A DNA stretch of 64,000 bases, from the NCBI RefSeq assembly GCF_020740795.1, contig NC_067295.1:2914501-2978500 (forward strand), written 5' to 3'. The notes under the pieces were generated by a model. It saw nothing but the letters and a program-made list of their open reading frames with translations. It ran no database searches and was not told where the DNA came from. Both the position numbers and the translations under genes were made by a program. Shown piece after piece: positions 24,610 to 36,945 of the stretch. This stretch comes from Apus apus (lineage: Eukaryota > Chordata > Aves > Apodiformes > Apodidae). Numbering within the stretch: position 1 is the stretch's first letter; each line of letters starts with the position of its first letter.

Positions 24610-24734
24610 GCAGGACCATGAGCAGGATTTGGAAGCAGGACCATGAGCAGGGTTTGGAAGCAGGACCATGAGCAGGGTTTGGAAGCAAAACCACATGCAG
24701 GATGTGGAAGCAGGGTCACGAGCAGCATTTGCAG
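24610..24734. repeat. Five copies of a 25-bp minisatellite
   Basis: Units start at 24610, 24635, 24660, 24685 and 24710, each beginning GCAGGACCATGAGCAGG or a variant. Copies 2 and 3 are identical and copy 1 differs from them by one base; copies 4 and 5 are diverged. Confidence 0.95.
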
Positions 24735-25292
24735 GTTCTCATCCTTGGCACCCAGCTGGCTTTGCCAACATCACCTGGGTGAGATGTGTGGGCAAAAAGA
24801 GCCATGGGAATAGCCATGTCTCCTGCTCCTGACTCTTTAGCAGGTGAAAAATGGGACACAGAGAGATGGAGGCTTTTCACCACGGGGTGATGAACTGCTG
24901 GAGGCTTTTGCCCCCACAGACACTGGAGACAGAGCTGGGCAGGGTGGGCCTGGGTGGCCAAGCCCAGAGGGCAGCTGTATGCAAGGCAGTCCTAATTGGA
25001 GATCATTGTAAATTCCCCTCTCAAATGGAGTGGAAAAATGCTATTAAGCTAATATAACATCATGGGGGAAGGAAGTTCTGCTGCCACAGTCTCCAGGGAA
25101 TCTGGTTGTAATGAGGGAAAGGAGCAGGAGATGACAACAGCTGGAGTTCTTGGGGTGGTGGGAGCAACAGACCAGCTCAGTGCCACCCAGCCCTGCTTCT
25201 CTGTGCCCTGCCTCAATTTCCCCATGTGGCCAAGGGACACCAAGCTCTGCTCCAGCAGCCAGAGGACCCCAGGAGCTCAGTGAAGGTTTATT

Positions 25293-25385
25293 TGCTATTA
25301 CAGTCTGGGGAAACTGAGGCACAGGTGAGCTTGCCAGAATTACCCAGGAGCTCAAGGAGCAGAATCCTGCATCCTCTGGGTGCCA
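25293..25385 (-). mobile_element. MIR-like SINE relic
   Basis: TCTGGGGAAACTGAGGCACA, then CTTGCCAGAATTACCCAGGA and GCAGAATCCTGCATCC follow the order of a reverse-complemented MIR core. A weaker sense-like piece (TGCCTCAATTTCCCCATG) occurs about 100 bp to the left, at about 25208-25225. Confidence 0.5.
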
Positions 25386-25565
25386 CATTTCCTAGGAAAA
25401 AGGTACAGGAGGCACCTTTGTTGAAATAGAAACACAGCCAAGCCTGGGGACACCCCAAGGAGCAGAGAGGTGGCCTGTCTCTGATCACAGATGCTCTGCC
25501 AGGTCCCTCCAGCAGCCGTGCTCCCTTCCCAACACTATGTGGCAGCCTCTGCCCATCTTTGGGGC

Positions 25566-25641
25566 AGCCTCCCCATCCCGAGGGTGCTGCTGCCCAGGGG
25601 CATCAGGGCCTGGGCAGCAGCACCCTCGGGGTGGTGGGGGG
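25566..25641. other. Perfect 22-bp inverted repeat with 10-nt loop, extended hairpin
   Basis: Positions 25577-25598 are the exact reverse complement of 25609-25630 (22 of 22), with a 10-base loop at 25599-25608. Outside the core, 25568-25576 can pair with 25631-25639 except for one C/U mismatch and two G-U wobbles when read as + strand RNA, then a weaker pair at 25566/25641. The total of about 76 nt is the size of a pre-miRNA, but the stem is more perfect than most. I recognise no known miRNA. Confidence 0.85.
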
Positions 25642-26098
25642 TTGCAGCATCCTCTAGGTCCCAGGACTCTCAGCTTGGCTGCAAACCACACTGAAGGTCC
25701 TACCAGGGGGAATGTCCTCACCCACACAGCCATGAGTATCAGGCTGAGCCCCATTCAGGGTTAGATCAGGTCAATTCTGCCTGCTAGCAAGGAGATAAGA
25801 AGCAGGGTTGGCAGCTGTTGGTACCATCTGCTGAATTGGAAGTGCAACGCACTAAACAAATAGCGTCTTGGGATAAAAACCTGCTGCTTAAGGCAAGGAG
25901 GTGTTTCTGCTGCAGGTATTGCTGTGAGCTGGTTATTCCCAGGGTGGGGATTTGCAGGGCTATAAAGAAGCACTGGGATGTAAAGGAGTCTTGAGAGTGT
26001 ATCCTGCCTGTGGAAGGTCTTGTGCTGGATAAAGTGCTGACGCTTTGGGGAAAACGCTGCTCTGGGTTTCCTGCAGCACAGAATGGGGGGGGAAACCC

Positions 26099-26220
26099 AT
26101 AAAACCACAGACTGGTCTGGGTGGGAAGGGACCTTAAAGATTCTCTAGTTCCAGCCCCACTGCCTGGGCAGGGACACCTCCCACTGGACCAGGTTGCTCA
26201 AAGCTCCATCTAACCTGGAA
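26099..26220 (-). mobile_element. CR1 LINE 3'-end fragment
   Basis: The + strand reads as the reverse complement of the avian CR1 3' end: GGTCTGGGTGGGAAGGGACC, AAAGATTCTCTAGTTCCA, GGGCAGGGACACCTCCCACT and GACCAGGTTGCTC. The element is therefore in - orientation. It is 5'-truncated, as most CR1 copies are. Confidence 0.85.
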
Positions 26221-27554
26221 AAAAACCTTTAAAAATAAATCAAATTACCACTGTGGGGCTCTTGGCAGATGCCACCAGCTCAGCCCCGTGTGAGAGATCA
26301 AAGAGATGGGCAGGATGACACATCCCAGAGGACAGGGATGCACAGATGAACCTCCCAGCATCTCCCCCCACCACCACCCTTGGTGTAAATCAGCCCAACG
26401 CTGCTGATTTACTCTGGCAGAAGGACACTCCAAAGGACTGCCATGATTTAGCAATCCCATCAGGACCTGGCCACTTGTGCAGAAGTCGGTCAGTTTGTCA
26501 TTTCCTCCCAGAGAGGAAGATGCAGCCATGGGCAGTGATGGCACGGGCAGCCAGCTGTGCCACAGCTCCCTGCCAGCGCCGGCAGGATCGGTGCTCCCAG
26601 AGCACGGCTTCATCCCAGGAAGGTAAGACCTCCTCCATGATTTATAGCAGGCAGGAGAAGCCAGTCCCATCTGCTACCCCAGGCACCTACTCTCACTCTC
26701 TTTTTGATTTTTTTTAAAGCATGAAAAGCTAACTGTGAGAAACAACAGAGCGGCAGGAAAAGTGTCTTTCATGGTTGTGGTTCCCGGGGAGGGAAAAGCT
26801 GCAACGCGGCTGGAGCTCAATTTACCTCCATGGGAGCCCTGGAGAAGATGAGCATCATTTTGCAATGGGGAGAGGGAGGCAGACAAGCCAAAAAAAGTCA
26901 CCCAGAGAAATTAAAATCTCCTCTTAGTGCTCTCTCTCTCATCCTCCTGCCTTCATCCTTCCTCTGGTCCTCACACACATGAAGGGCATATTGCCCTCTG
27001 GGATGCTCTGCAGCTGGTGCTTGTGCACAGGAGCAGAGCATGACCACACAAATCACCCCTTGGCCAGGCTAACAAATGACTAAACAACTGCAAAGGCACT
27101 TTGCAGCAGCATTTTTTTGCAACAGATTTCGCAGCAGGCTGGCTTTTATGGTGCAGCTCTCCCTTCACTCTCTTCATCCAGCCTCCATAACGCACCACCC
27201 CCTCAAGAAAACAAAAAAAAGAAGAGGAAAGCAGTTTAAAAACTCTGGCCATTTCAGAGAGACAGCATCCATGTACAAAATGGCTCCTCAAGGGCTGCTG
27301 TAGCCCTCCATGTGCAGATTTAAAGGCCAAGTAATTAGTGGAACAAGCTGGGAAAGCACTTAGGTAGGAAGTTTGATGCTATTTTTGGGTGCTGAGGCTG
27401 GGAGCAGCCAGTGTTCAGGTCAGTGTGGGGGTCAGGGGGAGGTTTGCAGGTCCCACCAGTGGGAAGGGGTTGTTGAAGATGAGGAAGACCCCTCTGGAGG
27501 ATGATGATGGGGGAGATGAGCATCAGCTGCAGCTTCTGGGCTGGACATTGAGTG

Positions 27555-27623
27555 GTCTGGGTGAAGAAGTACCTGGATAACGTCTGAGTGCAGGAGCACC
27601 TGGAAAGTGTCTGGATACAGGGT
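27555..27623. repeat. Short 27-bp tandem repeat (about 2.5 copies)
   Basis: Units start at 27555, 27582 and 27609, each beginning GTCTGRRT or GTCTGGAT. The first two are complete with about 70% identity; the third is partial. Confidence 0.6.
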
Positions 27624-27775
27624 GGCTTGGGCTGACACAGGTACCACAAGCCCAGAGAGCAGGAGGGTGTTAAACTTTGCACAGGTAAATCCTGGCTCTT
27701 GCCTGGCTCTGCCTGTGCCTTGGTCATCTCAGCCTCAACATTGTGGGCCATCCCATACATTTTTTGGAGAAGGCT

Positions 27776-28055
27776 AGAATCAGAGAATGATTTTGGTTGG
27801 AAAAGACCTTTAAGATCATCAAGTCCAACCATTAACCCGGCACTGCCAGGGCCATCACTAAATCATGTCCCTCAGCACCACAGCTACACAGCTTTTAAAT
27901 CCCTCCAGGGATGGTGACTCCAGCACTCCTCTGGGCAGCCTGTGCCAGGGCCTGATGACCCTTTTGATGAAGGAATTTTTCCTAATATCTGATCTCAACC
28001 TCCCCTGGCACAACTTGAGGCCATTTCCTCTTGTTCTATCGCTTGTAACTTGGGT
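27776..28055 (-). mobile_element. CR1 LINE 3'-end fragment (diverged, about 280 bp)
   Basis: The + strand begins AGAATCAGAGAATGATTTTGG, then TTAAGATCATCAAGTCCAAC, CTCTGGGCAGCCTG, TTTTTCCTAATATCTGATCT and CCTCTTGTTCTATCGCTTG. All are characteristic of the reverse-complemented CR1 3' end. The TCATCAAGTCCAACCATTAACC variant marks a different CR1 subfamily from the TCCAGTTCCAACCCC copies. Confidence 0.9.
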
Positions 28056-29654
28056 TCCTGCTGTATCAGCCCAGCAGACACCCAGGTCCCACCAATCTCA
28101 GCCTCTCCCATCTTGCCTGGGCCCCCCCCAAGGCTGCTTTACCTTCTCACAGCACCACTGCTACCACACTTTCCCTTGCTTCTTGGCAGCAGCATCACCA
28201 AATGTCCCATCCTCATCCCTAGAGGTGGGGGAACCCCAGGGCCACCAGTTCCCCACCACTGCTAACCTCACAGCTGAAGAGCTGCTCAGGGGCAGCTGAT
28301 GGGGGTAAAGGAAGTTTTAACCCAAGATTGATGGCAAGGAAAAAGGATTTCCTGTGGAGGTGTTAATCGAGATTAATTGAGCCACAGGGAAATAATTTGC
28401 ATTTACCAAGTCAATCACCCACTGCTCATCACCCCGGGGTGCATTTTGCTCCTTGACCTGAGCAAATGGCAGCATTGAGCTTCCCTGGTGTCACACCCCA
28501 CAACAGGCTCCTGTCCCCTCCCCAATGGCTTTCACCCACTTCCCCTGTCCCAAAGAGCCCCGAGACCTTTGCCAGGCAGATGTTTCTCCTCCTGGCTGGA
28601 GCTTTCCCAGCCCTCAGCCTCTGCCCTCAGCATCTCCAGGCTTTGGGGTCCCCCTCGCTTCCCTGTCCCCCTTCCCTGTGCTCTTGCCAGTGGGGACAGC
28701 CACCCTAGCATGGCTGGCTCCAGCTGGTGACACTGCCAGAGCCCTGTCTGTGGGTGCCCTCTCAGTGATCTTTTCTTGGGACAATTTAAGCGACGTTTTG
28801 GTTCCTTTTTGCAGCTTTATGTAACAAATACCCTTTTTTAGTGCCTTTTTCTTTTTTTTTCTCTTTAGCACTTAAACACACTATCTATGTGCTGGGGTGC
28901 TGGGCAATGCTGTGCCAGCAGCCACAGCCTTGGAGACCCGAGGACGTGCTGTTCCTCTGGGGAAATTCCCTGAAAAGTCAAGGCCAGGCTGGCACCACGT
29001 CCAGCGTAGTCAGAGGAGGTTGGATTTACTTCTGACCGTAATAATCGTGTCATGCCACAGCCTTGCCAGGTGCCCTTGGTCCCACCCCTTGTTGCCTGTG
29101 CCCCCCAGCGATGCTGATGATGCTGTTGGAGACATCATGGGTGAAAATGTAAGTGGAATGGAGGGATGGAGCCCGAGGGTCACACGCTGTGCTCCTGGCA
29201 AGGCTGGGAGGTGCAGGCGTGGAACAGCACTTCTCCCTCGCCATCCCTGGGATTAGTTTAATAGCACGGGGAAATAACAGGATGAAATATTTACTCCCCT
29301 CCAAGCCCTAAAAGCCACGTTTCAAGGTTAATTGTCTGCCCTGTAGGAATAGCTTTGGCGCGGCGAGGGGCTTAATTAGTGTCATTTTAGCCAAGCAGAG
29401 AGAGCGCGCCCTGGACCCGCACCACGTGCCCCCCAGCCTCTTCTTTCCACACACAGGGTGGAGAGATGACAGATCGCAGGCACCCGGCAGGGATGGATTG
29501 GGGGCTGATCAAGAAACCCAGAGATGCTCTTTGGCAGCTGCTGCTGTGGCCTCGTGCCCCATCCCTGCACCCACTGCTCCCCTGGGTCCAGCTCCTGGTG
29601 CTTGGAGAGCCTGCTCAGGATGTCCCATCGTGCTGCGAGCTGATGGAGCAGGGG

Positions 29655-29890
29655 GAAAGACAGTTAGGTTGGGCATTAGGAAAAAATTCTTCAGTGTGAG
29701 GGTGGTGAGACACTGGCCTAGGTTGCCCAGGGGAATTGGCGTGGCCCATCCTTGGAAGTGTTGAAGGGCAGGTTGGATGGGGCTTGGAGCAGCCTGGAAT
29801 GGTGGGAGGTGTCCCTGCCCATGCACGGGGATTGGGACTGGATGGTCTTTAAGGTCCCTTTCAACCCAAACCAGTCCGGGATTCTATGAA
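29655..29890 (+). mobile_element. CR1 LINE 3'-end fragment
   Basis: In sense orientation: GGTTGGGCATTAGGAAAAAA, TTCTTCAGTGTGAGGGTGGT, GCAGCCTGGAATGGTGGGAG, TGGATGGTCTTTAAGGTCCC and the terminal ATTCTATGA. The intact 3' terminus and few mismatches suggest a younger copy. Confidence 0.92.
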
Positions 29891-31863
29891 AGCATCCAGA
29901 TACAGGAATATCCAACATGGGGGATGAAAGGCAGTGTTTCAGGGAACTGGAGCAGGTTTGCAGTGGATGCAGCGCAGCTGGGAGTCCTGCCCAGCACCGT
30001 GGAGGCAGTGCCTGGCTGCTGTGCCGCAAAGCAGCTGGATCCTGCCTCCTTCTCCACATGCACCCATGTCCCCTCCAGCTGGGGGGCACCTATCCCCATT
30101 GAGCACCACTTGGGAGAAAAAGCTGAGTCTTTGCAGCCCAGCCAGGGTGGGTGACAGCAGTGGGGGCTCTGGTGGCACAGGGGCAGCCCATCCGCAGGGG
30201 CCACCCAGGGCTTTCCCGGCTCAGGGCAGCTGCTTCCCAACTCAGCATCCTTGGCAGCAGGGAGGGAGCAGGGCCCTGGGTGCCCCCACAGAGGGTCCCT
30301 GTGCCCTGAAGCAGAGCCACCAGCCACCCCTGAGTGTGGTTTTCCATCTTCTCTGGGCTCTGGCTCACAGATCCCGCCGGGACAGCCGTGACCTTCTGTG
30401 CAATCCAGGCCAGGAGGCTCCCCTGGCCGCCTGCCCGTCGGGGCTGGAGGAGCCCTGGGAGAGGAGCTGCCTGGTCAGATTTAAAGTTTTCCCTACACTG
30501 AAGAATTCATGGCAGCCACTCCTAAACCCATCTGCTGGCAAAAGCTTCTTATTCCTGCTCTGGCCCTTCTTCCAGCCAGGCTGCCCTGCCATGTCCTGCC
30601 ATGGGGCTGTGGCCAGCGGGTGCTGGGTCCTCCCCATGCTCCCAGTCCTGCTCCAGCCTCTCCTCCTTCCCCCTCTGCCCTTTGGATTCAATTTCTCCCA
30701 CAGCAGCCGATGTCCCTGGGGGCTCCCCACCAGCAACAACAAACCAAGGCAGAAAACATCCATCCCAACAGCCAGGAATTTGGAGCCTTGCCCTTTTGAT
30801 GGGGATCTGCAACAAAAATCCCACCTCTTGGCAAGCGGGCAATGCCACGGGCAGGCACTCTGGCAAAGGGGACATCTGGGTTTCTGTGCTTCCAGGCCAT
30901 TTCTGGCTTCTCCAGCTGTGGGAAGAAGGAGGGATATGTGGAGGAGGGAATGGGGATGGCATCTTGTCTTTGGCAATAAGGGATCCAACACCTTAAACCT
31001 CAAACGAGGTAAACAATCTGCTTTGGTTTAGGTGGGGACACCCCAGACTTTTTGTTTCAGGCTCTGTTTTCTACAAAGCAGGGTGAGTTTGTTCTCCCCG
31101 TTCTTCATCTTGCTGAAAAGGAGAAGGAAAAAAAAAATAGATAAAAGTTGGCTCCAGCAGCTTCTTTTTGCTGACATTACCTGAATTGGCACCTAGCAAT
31201 GTCACCCAGCAATAGCATGCAGCTCCCAGTCTGCCTGCAGGGAGGACTGTGCCAGCAAAACCTGGTTTCTTAATATGGGCCAAGGCAGGAGCCCCTCAGC
31301 CCCGTGGCAGGGTGGGGAACGGGTTGGTGGGGCTGCTGGTACTCACAATACCCCCCCCCCCCTCCTGCCACTGCCATTCTTTGGGCTCACGGGGGTGAGG
31401 AGCGATGGATTTTTAATTTGTTTCAGGGAATTAAGCCCATCTGTGTCTGACTGCTCCCATTGCCTCCACTGCCATTAATTCCTGAGCTGCCTGCCTGCTT
31501 GCTCTCGGCTCTGGCAGGGCTTTGGCATCACAGGGAGACCAATTTCCTGCAAATTCAACAAATGCTGACGGCTGGAGAGCAGCAGGAAACTCCGTGAGCC
31601 CCATCAGCCCCATCCCTGTGGTGGGGGGCACTTCTGGTCATCTCACTGCATTAGTCTCACCAGGACAAGGTGCTGATTGAGGGATGGCTCAAGGAGCTGC
31701 CTTGCTGGGAGCTGGAAGCACTTGGAACTGGGCTGCAGCTGAGCAGGACTAGTTCATCCCGGCAGAGGATGTTGGATGAAAGTGGAACAGAAAGCCCCTG
31801 GGATGCACCAGGGAGAAGGTGGAAAAGGTTCTGATGGGTTTCTTCACCTCTATAGCTTTCAAT

Positions 31864-31945
31864 ACCATAGAATCACAGGATGGTTTGGGTTGGGAGGGAC
31901 CTTAAAGATCATCCAGTTCCAACCCCCACTCCATCCCAGGGCAAA
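31864..31945 (-). mobile_element. CR1 LINE short 3'-end fragment
   Basis: The + strand reads CATAGAATCACAGGATGG, TTTGGGTTGGGAGGGACC, AAAGATCATCCAGTTCCAAC, which is the reverse-complemented CR1 3' terminus. Only about 80 bp remains, so it is heavily truncated. Confidence 0.9.
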
Positions 31946-32617
31946 TTTGATGCCAGAAGCTTGCTGGACATGGGCACTCTGCTGTCCCAGGGTCCCCAGT
32001 CTTCTTCCCAGGGTTCCTGACTTTCTTTCCATCTTCCTCCTGAGATGCTTCTGTGATACAGCTCGTAAACAGCCAAAAAAGCAGAAGAGAAAAAAGAGAA
32101 GATAAAAATAACTGCAGCAGAAGTGGGTTTGAAGTAAATAACAGCAAAACATCAAAGAGGAGGGGGAGTGATGCTCTGAGGAGGTATTTATAGCTGGCTC
32201 TGTGGTTCCTGGGGATAAACCTACCTGCCCCCATGGAATCCTCTTCCCTGGCCCCTGTGAGCATGTGTTTGTGTCTGAGATTTGCAAGTCAGCCCTTCCC
32301 CAGGGGCTCCCTGGGTGGGTTAAGCCCGGAGGCAGAACACATCCCTGCAGCTTTTAGGGACTACTGAGGGAAGGGCTGATGCCCCAAATGAGCTCTGAGC
32401 TCAGCTCTCTGCAGCACTGAGCACCTGGCTGTCAAGCATGGCATGAAGCAGCCCCACCACCAGGCTTTGCCGCCAGCCAAGTCCTCAGTGAGGGCTTTTT
32501 CCTCTTCACAGCCCTCCTGGGGATCACACCAAGGAGCAAGGCTGATTGCCTGGGAAAAGGCAGCCACTAGCAGACAGAGGGATGAGAGATGGCAATGGAG
32601 GTGATGCTGAGTGCCCT

Positions 32618-32685
32618 GACAGTTGGACTTGATGATCTTAAAGGTCTTTTCCAACTAAAACTAGCAAAAAAACTATTCTGTGGCT
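32618..32685 (+). mobile_element. CR1 LINE 3' terminus
   Basis: GTTGGACTTGATGATCTTAA, AGGTCTTTTCCAACTAAAAC and then CTATTCTGTG match the 3' end of a CR1 subfamily in + orientation. The upstream part is not recognisable. Confidence 0.85.
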
Positions 32686-35104
32686 CCCTGCTTCATCCCT
32701 GCTGTGGCAAACAATAGGTGATGGCTCAGCATCCGAAACAGGGCTGCTTGGCTAATGGGGACCCTCTCATTACCTTTGTCTGGAGCAATGCTGCTCATTC
32801 CTGGGCTGATGATGTGCAGGGAAGTTGTTTGGAGGCTGGTTCAGGCCTCTGCAGCTGGCACCATACAGGCAAAGGTTCTGGGGGTGGGCAGGGTGGTTTG
32901 TGGGTGCAGAGAGGACCGGGAGGTGCAGGCAGCACTAGGAGAAGCTGCCCAGCCCCCTTGGATGGATCCAGGGGGCAATGGGGGCCATTTCCCCCCTGAG
33001 GAGTGGGACATGCTTGTGGCCAGGGGATGTGGTAGCAGTTTCCAGCTGCCTCCTGCTTTGGCAGCTTTCGCTTCTCTTAAAGCATCCATCCCTATGAAAG
33101 GATCTTTGGAGGGATTTAAAGGGTTTGGGGGATTTAGGGCTTTGGAGGAGAGCAGACGGGTAATAAACCGTCCAGCCAGCTGTGCAGAGTCAGGATCTTT
33201 TGGAGTAGAGAAAGCTGGGGGAATTTCCACCCTCCTGGAGCCCCGAAATGCCCTCTGTCCTTGCAGCCATCTCCCAGGCTGGGTGAGGAGCTGGGCTGTT
33301 GCAGCAAGGGCTGCTGCCCGCCCTGGCTGCTGCTCTCTCATCAGACACGGGCTTTGCAATTAAGCATCACGACGTGCCCCGGGGACAGAGCCTGCTGCTG
33401 GAGCCCAGCTCTGACGAGGTGAGGGAGGGAGGGACCTGATTTCCCACTTAGCAGACAGGTCACGATCGGTGGATTCATTGATCCCAGCAAAGTAAAGCCT
33501 CTGCTTCATTAGAGACATGCTGGTGATGAATGTGGCCGCAGGGAGCAGGAAGCTGCTGTGGATCCTTCCCCAAATCATGTCTCTGCTGGGCTCAGGGCGC
33601 AGATGCTGGGAAGCTCCTCCGGCAGCGCAGCTTCCTTGGGAAGGAGCCTGCTCCTTCCACGCAGCTCCCATGTGTGGGGCACCAGAGCTCCCTGGAAGTA
33701 GCTGAGGGTTGTAAAGCTGCACTTTTGTGCCGCTGTGTGTGTCCCCTCCCTCCACGGCTCTCGGCACCACTGCGTGACGAGGACACGATGCCCTGGGTTA
33801 AAGCAAAGCCAGCTGTGGCTCTTGCCAGGGCAGAGCACCCGGGTGAGACCTGTGGGGCTGCTCCCCAGCTCCAGGCTGCCCGTGTCAGGTGTGCTTGGAG
33901 TCATCCCAGGGCCTGGGGTGCTCACCAGGGATGTTTGCCCAGAAGCATGGACATGACAAGACCTTGTAGAGCCTGTTTGGGTGCAGGCAGCACCGGCAGG
34001 GAGGGGAAGAGGCAGCCACAGGCAATCAGAGCACAGATTCTGCTCTGTCCTCTGCTGCGTTTCTGATTTGCCTGCCCCCTCCCCCCCCCTCCTCCAAGAT
34101 CAGCTCTCCCCAGAGGGAGGTTTTCCTCCCTGGCTCCTGCCAAGAGTTACTGGCAATAACTTCTCAGTGCCCTTCAATGCAGCTGCTCAAGGCAGCAGAT
34201 GGGGACGTGGGTTGTAGCTGTGCTGGACCAGTTGCTCTGCAAGCCTGGTTCAGGATAAGCCATGCTTATGCAAGTAGCTCTGTCTACACCCAAAGTTCTC
34301 GTTCCCTCCTCAAAATACCTATTGAGATACTGGTGTAGTGACTGGGAGCAGAGCAGGAGCAGCTTCACCAGGGGTGAGCATCGCCCACGAGCTGGAGCAG
34401 GGCCCCTTCCCTGCAGCACGACTCTGCACACAGGCTAGAACAGTAACAACACCCACAGGCAAAAACGCAAGGGAAGGACTGTCAGTCTTCCACGTGGAAA
34501 TTCTGGAGGTTTTCCTGGCTCTCTGTGTGAGGGGAGCCATGCAGGGGACATGGCTTTTAAGGAGGGAATCACAGGGAATCACATTATCCTGCTGTTTCGG
34601 GGCAGGGATGTGTTATCCCACACCTGTGGGTGTTAGGATTTCTTGGTGCTAATTCTTTCTTTTAGGAAAGCATCTCCCGTGGGCAAACCTGCCTGGCAGG
34701 ACACCCCAGCACCAACGCAGGCATCCTTTCAATGGTGACAATCCTCCCGCACTGTGACACAGCCCCTTTGCCAGGGCTGTGGTTTGACAGCTGCTCCAGG
34801 GGCAGATTTCAAGCTCTCAAGCACGTGGCTCCAGTTTCTGGCTCCTGCCAATATATGGGGGAGCTGGAAGCAAAGTGTCCTCTTCCCAGCCTGACTTTCA
34901 GTTTGAGAGCATCTCAGGCTTTGGGAGAATTTAGGTACAAGGTGTTGATCTTGGTTGCTTTCTGGGAAATTAAGGGAATGCAAGGAGCAGTTGGGCATGG
35001 AAAGCAGGAAAGGAGCAGCTGCCTCTCTGGATTTACAGGGATCAAGAGCCCAGCAAGTCCCACATTAACCAGGGTGTAAAGGGGAGCAGAATCTGCCCCA
35101 CATA

Positions 35105-35300
35105 CCATATGTTCCCCATCCACAGCATTCAATCAAGCCTAATAAAATTGATAGGGGAGCACTGAAAATCTTGTGATTAATTCTTTATGATCTGTAATAG
35201 GGGAGCTGTGTGCCAATTACTCAAGTAAATCATTCATCAGAATATAAACAGAGCTAACCTCCAGCACAAACACCAGAGGATTTCCACTAGGATTGCAGGT
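35105..35300. promoter_or_regulatory. AT-rich candidate conserved non-coding element upstream of PEMT
   Basis: This block lies about 3 kb upstream of the PEMT ATG and contains CAATCAAGCCTAATAAAATTG, TGTGATTAATTCTTTATGATC and CCAATTACTCAAGTAAATC. GTGATTAATTCTTT is close to an HNF1 half-site pair, of interest for a liver-enriched gene (inference). Confidence 0.35.
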
Positions 35301-36743
35301 CTGGATTGCATGGCTGGTGACAACACGTTATCTGATGGAGGACAGAGGAGTACCTGCAATTTTGCACAATTTTGCACCAAACAGCACTCCCTGCCCTAGA
35401 TCTCCACACACTGGGAGTCCCCTGGGTCTCCTTGTTGGTTTTTTTTTGAAACACTCCTGAGCAACCTGCTGCTTGCTGAGCCGCAGCGTCTGGCTAACTG
35501 GCAGGCAGTGAGCATCCCTCACGGGTCTGACACACACACACACTGCTGAGCTGCACACGATGAGCGTGTCCAACGCATGGAACAACCCTCCAGGGCCACT
35601 GCAGCAGATGCCAGGAAAGGAACAGCGGCCACACGGGCCCTGGGAGCCGTTAACGGCTGCCAAGCAGCTCCTGGTCCTCCCTCCGACAGGGCAGCTCATC
35701 ACTGCCTCCTGCCCACGCAGGCATCTGCAGCTCCATATTCATCTGTGACCTCTCGGGGCAGTGGTGGGATTTCAAAGGGCGCTGGGGGGACCTTCAAGCT
35801 GAGAAAGGACTTGGGAAAGCCGAGGGCAACGGCCTCTTCCTGAGCTCGGTGCTCGGAAACAGAGAGCTGGATAAAAGGCATGCCAGGGGGAGAAGGGGAG
35901 GGATGGGGACACAAAGAAAAACCCAGTCCTGCAGAAAGCCTTCTTTGTCTTCTTCACAGCTGCTGGGATGTTTCTGAGGCAGGATGGAGGCCGGTGTGGA
36001 GGGGCCCTGCTGCTGCAAACATCCCTCTTGCATGGAAAATGTTTCCCAGACAGGGAAATTGGCAGTGGGAATGGCAATGGCATCTCCAGCGTGATTCGCT
36101 GCCCCAAACACTGCTGAGCTGGTGGCAGGGCACTGGACCCTGCAGCACATGCCTTCACTGGGTGCCCCCCATTGTGGAGTGACAGGAGAGTGATGTCCAT
36201 GACCGTCCAGCTCTGCTGGTCTTGAGCAAGAAGCCAGCGAGAAAACCTCACCCCCCTGCACCCCTCACCCTCCATCCTTCCCTCTGTCCCTTGGCCAGAC
36301 CCATTCCTCTTCCAACCGTGCCACAGCATCCTTGTCCTTTCCCAGCTGGCAGTGCTGGCAGCACTGGAATGCCATCCCCTTGCAGCACAGAGGATGGCTT
36401 GGAGAAAGTTTCTCCTCACTAATTCCGTCCCCAGGGGGACACTTCCTCCCCTCCGATCACAGCCATCGTTGCCTTCCTCACCGTGTCCCCTTGGCCCTCC
36501 CCACTGCCCCCAGCACCCAGCTGGTGGGACTCACAAAATAAACATCCTCCCATCTGCTCCCGTGCCCCAGCCCGGGAGATGACAGAGGCGATAATTACAC
36601 ACTCAGCACAGCAAAATTATCCAGCACCAGGGAGAAGAGGCCAGAAGCAGCTGGAGATGATCCGTGGGGAACACTGCTCCCACCCACGGTGCCTTCCTGC
36701 ACGCCTCAGTCCAAATCATCCCACTGCTGCAATTTGTGTTGTG

Positions 36744-36945
36744 AATCCCAGACTGGTTTGGGTTGGAAGGGACCTTAAAGATTATCTAGATCCAACCCCC
36801 TGCATGGGCAGGGACACCTCCCACCATTCCAGGCTGCTCCAAGCCCCATCCAACCTGCCCTTCAACACTGCCAGGGATGGGGCAGCCACAGCTTCTCATT
36901 GTAAACAATTTCTTCCTAATGTCTAATCTAAATCTACTGTCTGAG
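36744..36945 (-). mobile_element. CR1 LINE 3'-end fragment
   Basis: The + strand carries TTTGGGTTGGAAGGGACC, CATGGGCAGGGACACCTCCC, AGGCTGCTCCAAGCCCCATC and TTCTTCCTAATGTCTAATCT, the reverse complement of the CR1 3' region. It lies about 0.7 kb upstream of the PEMT CpG island. Confidence 0.92.

Noticed and set aside
29934..31031. 365-codon open frame on the + strand
   Set aside because: Cys/Pro/Leu-rich without any domain and overlapped by long frames on the - strand. It begins just past a CR1 fragment and has no promoter signal.
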